Part shown: positions 63,080-64,000 of the stretch, in pieces
Position numbering within the stretch: the stretch's first letter is position 1
Layout of the letters: each line of letters opens with the position of its first letter
Origin: Streptomyces tropicalis
GTDB lineage: Bacteria; Actinomycetota; Actinomycetes; Streptomycetales; Streptomycetaceae
DNA: 64,000 nucleotides
NCBI RefSeq assembly: GCF_029269835.1
Contig: NZ_JARJBB010000017.1
Coordinates: 1 to 64,000, forward strand
Direction: 5' to 3'
Program-made: the position numbers and the translations under genes
Notes under the pieces: model-generated
Database searches by the model: none
Seen by the model: the letters and a program-made list of their open reading frames with translations, nothing else
What the model was told of the DNA's origin: nothing

Positions 63080-64000
63080 ATGCGGCCCGTTTCTCACATC
63101 GAACGCACGGTGGCGCCCTTCGAGGTCGTCAGTCCCTACCAGCCCAGCGGTGACCAGCCTCAGGCGATCACCGAGCTCGCCCGGCGCGTCGAGGCGGGCG
63201 AGAAGGACGTCGTCCTGCTCGGAGCCACGGGCACCGGCAAGTCCGCCACCACCGCGTGGATGATCGAGAAGCTCCAGCGCCCCACGCTCGTCATGGCGCC
63301 GAACAAGACACTGGCCGCACAGCTGGCCAACGAGTTCCGCGAGCTCCTCCCGAACAACGCGGTCGAGTACTTCGTCTCCTACTACGACTACTACCAGCCC
63401 GAGGCCTACGTCCCGCAGTCGGACACCTACATCGAGAAGGACTCCTCGATCAACGAGGAGGTCGAGCGCCTGCGCCACTCCGCGACGAACTCGCTGCTCA
63501 CCCGCCGTGACGTCGTCGTGGTCGCCTCGGTCTCCTGCATCTACGGTCTCGGCACGCCCCAGGAGTACGTGGACCGCATGGTCCCCCTGAAGGTCGGCGA
63601 CGAGCTCGACCGGGACGAGCTGCTGCGCCGCTTCGTGGACATCCAGTACACGCGCAACGACATGGCCTTCACCCGCGGCACCTTCCGGGTCCGCGGCGAC
63701 ACCATCGAGATCTTCCCGGTCTACGAGGAGCTCGCGGTCCGCATCGAGATGTTCGGCGACGAGATCGAGGCGCTGTCCACACTGCACCCGCTCACCGGCG
63801 AGATCATCAGCGACGACGAGCAGCTCTACGTGTTCCCCGCCTCGCACTACATCGCCGGCCCGGAGCGCATGGAGCGTGCCGTCAACGGCATCGAGAAGGA
63901 GCTGGCCGAGCGCCTGACCGAGCTGGAGAAGCAGGGCAAGCTCCTGGAGGCCCAGCGGCTGCGGATGCGCACCAGCTACGACATCGAGATGCTCCGCCAG
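63080..64000 (+). CDS. uvrB: excinuclease ABC subunit B (5' part, cut by window end)
   Basis: The first 307 codons of UvrB, the helicase-like damage-verification subunit of nucleotide excision repair. P-loop LLGATGTGKSATTAWM starts near residue 46, APNKTLAAQLANEFRELLPN follows, and the damage-probing beta-hairpin is YYDYYQPEAYVPQSDTYIEK. VVVVASVSCIYGLG and the domain-2 region (GDTIEIFPVYEELAVRIEMF) are also present. The ATG at 63080 is preferred since it gives MRPVSHIERT and fits the leaderless promoter; the ATG at 63075 is in another frame. The open frame runs off the end of the window, so the helicase C-terminal motifs are not visible. Confidence 0.97.
   Translation, partial: MRPVSHIERTVAPFEVVSPYQPSGDQPQAITELARRVEAGEKDVVLLGATGTGKSATTAWMIEKLQRPTLVMAPNKTLAAQLANEFRELLPNNAVEYFVSYYDYYQPEAYVPQSDTYIEKDSSINEEVERLRHSATNSLLTRRDVVVVASVSCIYGLGTPQEYVDRMVPLKVGDELDRDELLRRFVDIQYTRNDMAFTRGTFRVRGDTIEIFPVYEELAVRIEMFGDEIEALSTLHPLTGEIISDDEQLYVFPASHYIAGPERMERAVNGIEKELAERLTELEKQGKLLEAQRLRMRTSYDIEMLRQ

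Overview
The window is a piece of high-GC actinobacterial core chromosome and almost certainly comes from a Streptomyces. The support is near-total G/C at third codon positions, frequent GTG/TTG starts, many leaderless genes, rare TTA codons that stand out, and Streptomyces-type families (DUF397/DUF5753 regulators, DUF6343, an ANTAR response regulator beside a liv operon, rpsA and polA close together, psuG-psuK). All functional calls rest on reading the translations and on recall of the families; no search was run.

Layout. 1-7 kb: aminopeptidase N, a GNAT acetyltransferase and a coupled pair made of a PLP decarboxylase and a lysine/ornithine-type N-hydroxylase. 7-10.6 kb: pyruvate kinase, an HTH/LAGLIDADG-like gene, an atypical tRNA and an ANTAR response regulator. 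10.6-16.5 kb: a branched-chain amino acid ABC operon (livJ-livH-livM-livG-livF). 17-30.6 kb: a hotdog thioesterase, a molybdopterin oxidoreductase, polA, a small conserved protein, a broken DUF4184 gene, a secreted lytic-transglycosylase-like protein, hrpB and a methyltransferase. 30.7-38.6 kb: rpsA with a strong sigma-70-type promoter, a PAC2 protein, coaE, a TPR protein, DUF6343, an S4 RNA-binding protein, a family-5 uracil-DNA glycosylase, a GNAT and a nucleotidyltransferase.

38.6-46.5 kb holds the most interesting unit. Five tightly packed minus-strand genes encode a trypsin-like protease fused to a STAND-like NTPase region, a zinc-ribbon/Ser-Thr kinase/TPR protein of PknG type, a von Willebrand A protein with a zinc ribbon, a four-helix membrane protein with GlnX topology, and an orphan solute-binding lipoprotein. 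It looks like a ligand-sensing signalling or conflict module, comparable to mycobacterial glnH-glnX-pknG but larger.

46.8-64 kb: a frame-broken small gene, a DUF899 protein, small hypotheticals, a WhiJ/AbaA-like regulatory set whose ATPase gene carries a TTA codon, an orphan gltD preceded by a 58-bp tandem repeat array, DUF2293, a uridine-kinase-like protein, corA, a ferredoxin/metallo-beta-lactamase fusion with a TTA codon, a methyltransferase, psuK-psuG, ogt, a secreted glycerophosphodiester phosphodiesterase, an MHYT membrane sensor and the 5' part of uvrB. The ogt and uvrB promoters both match the LexA-independent DNA-damage (PafBC/RecA-NDp) consensus, which ties the two repair genes together.
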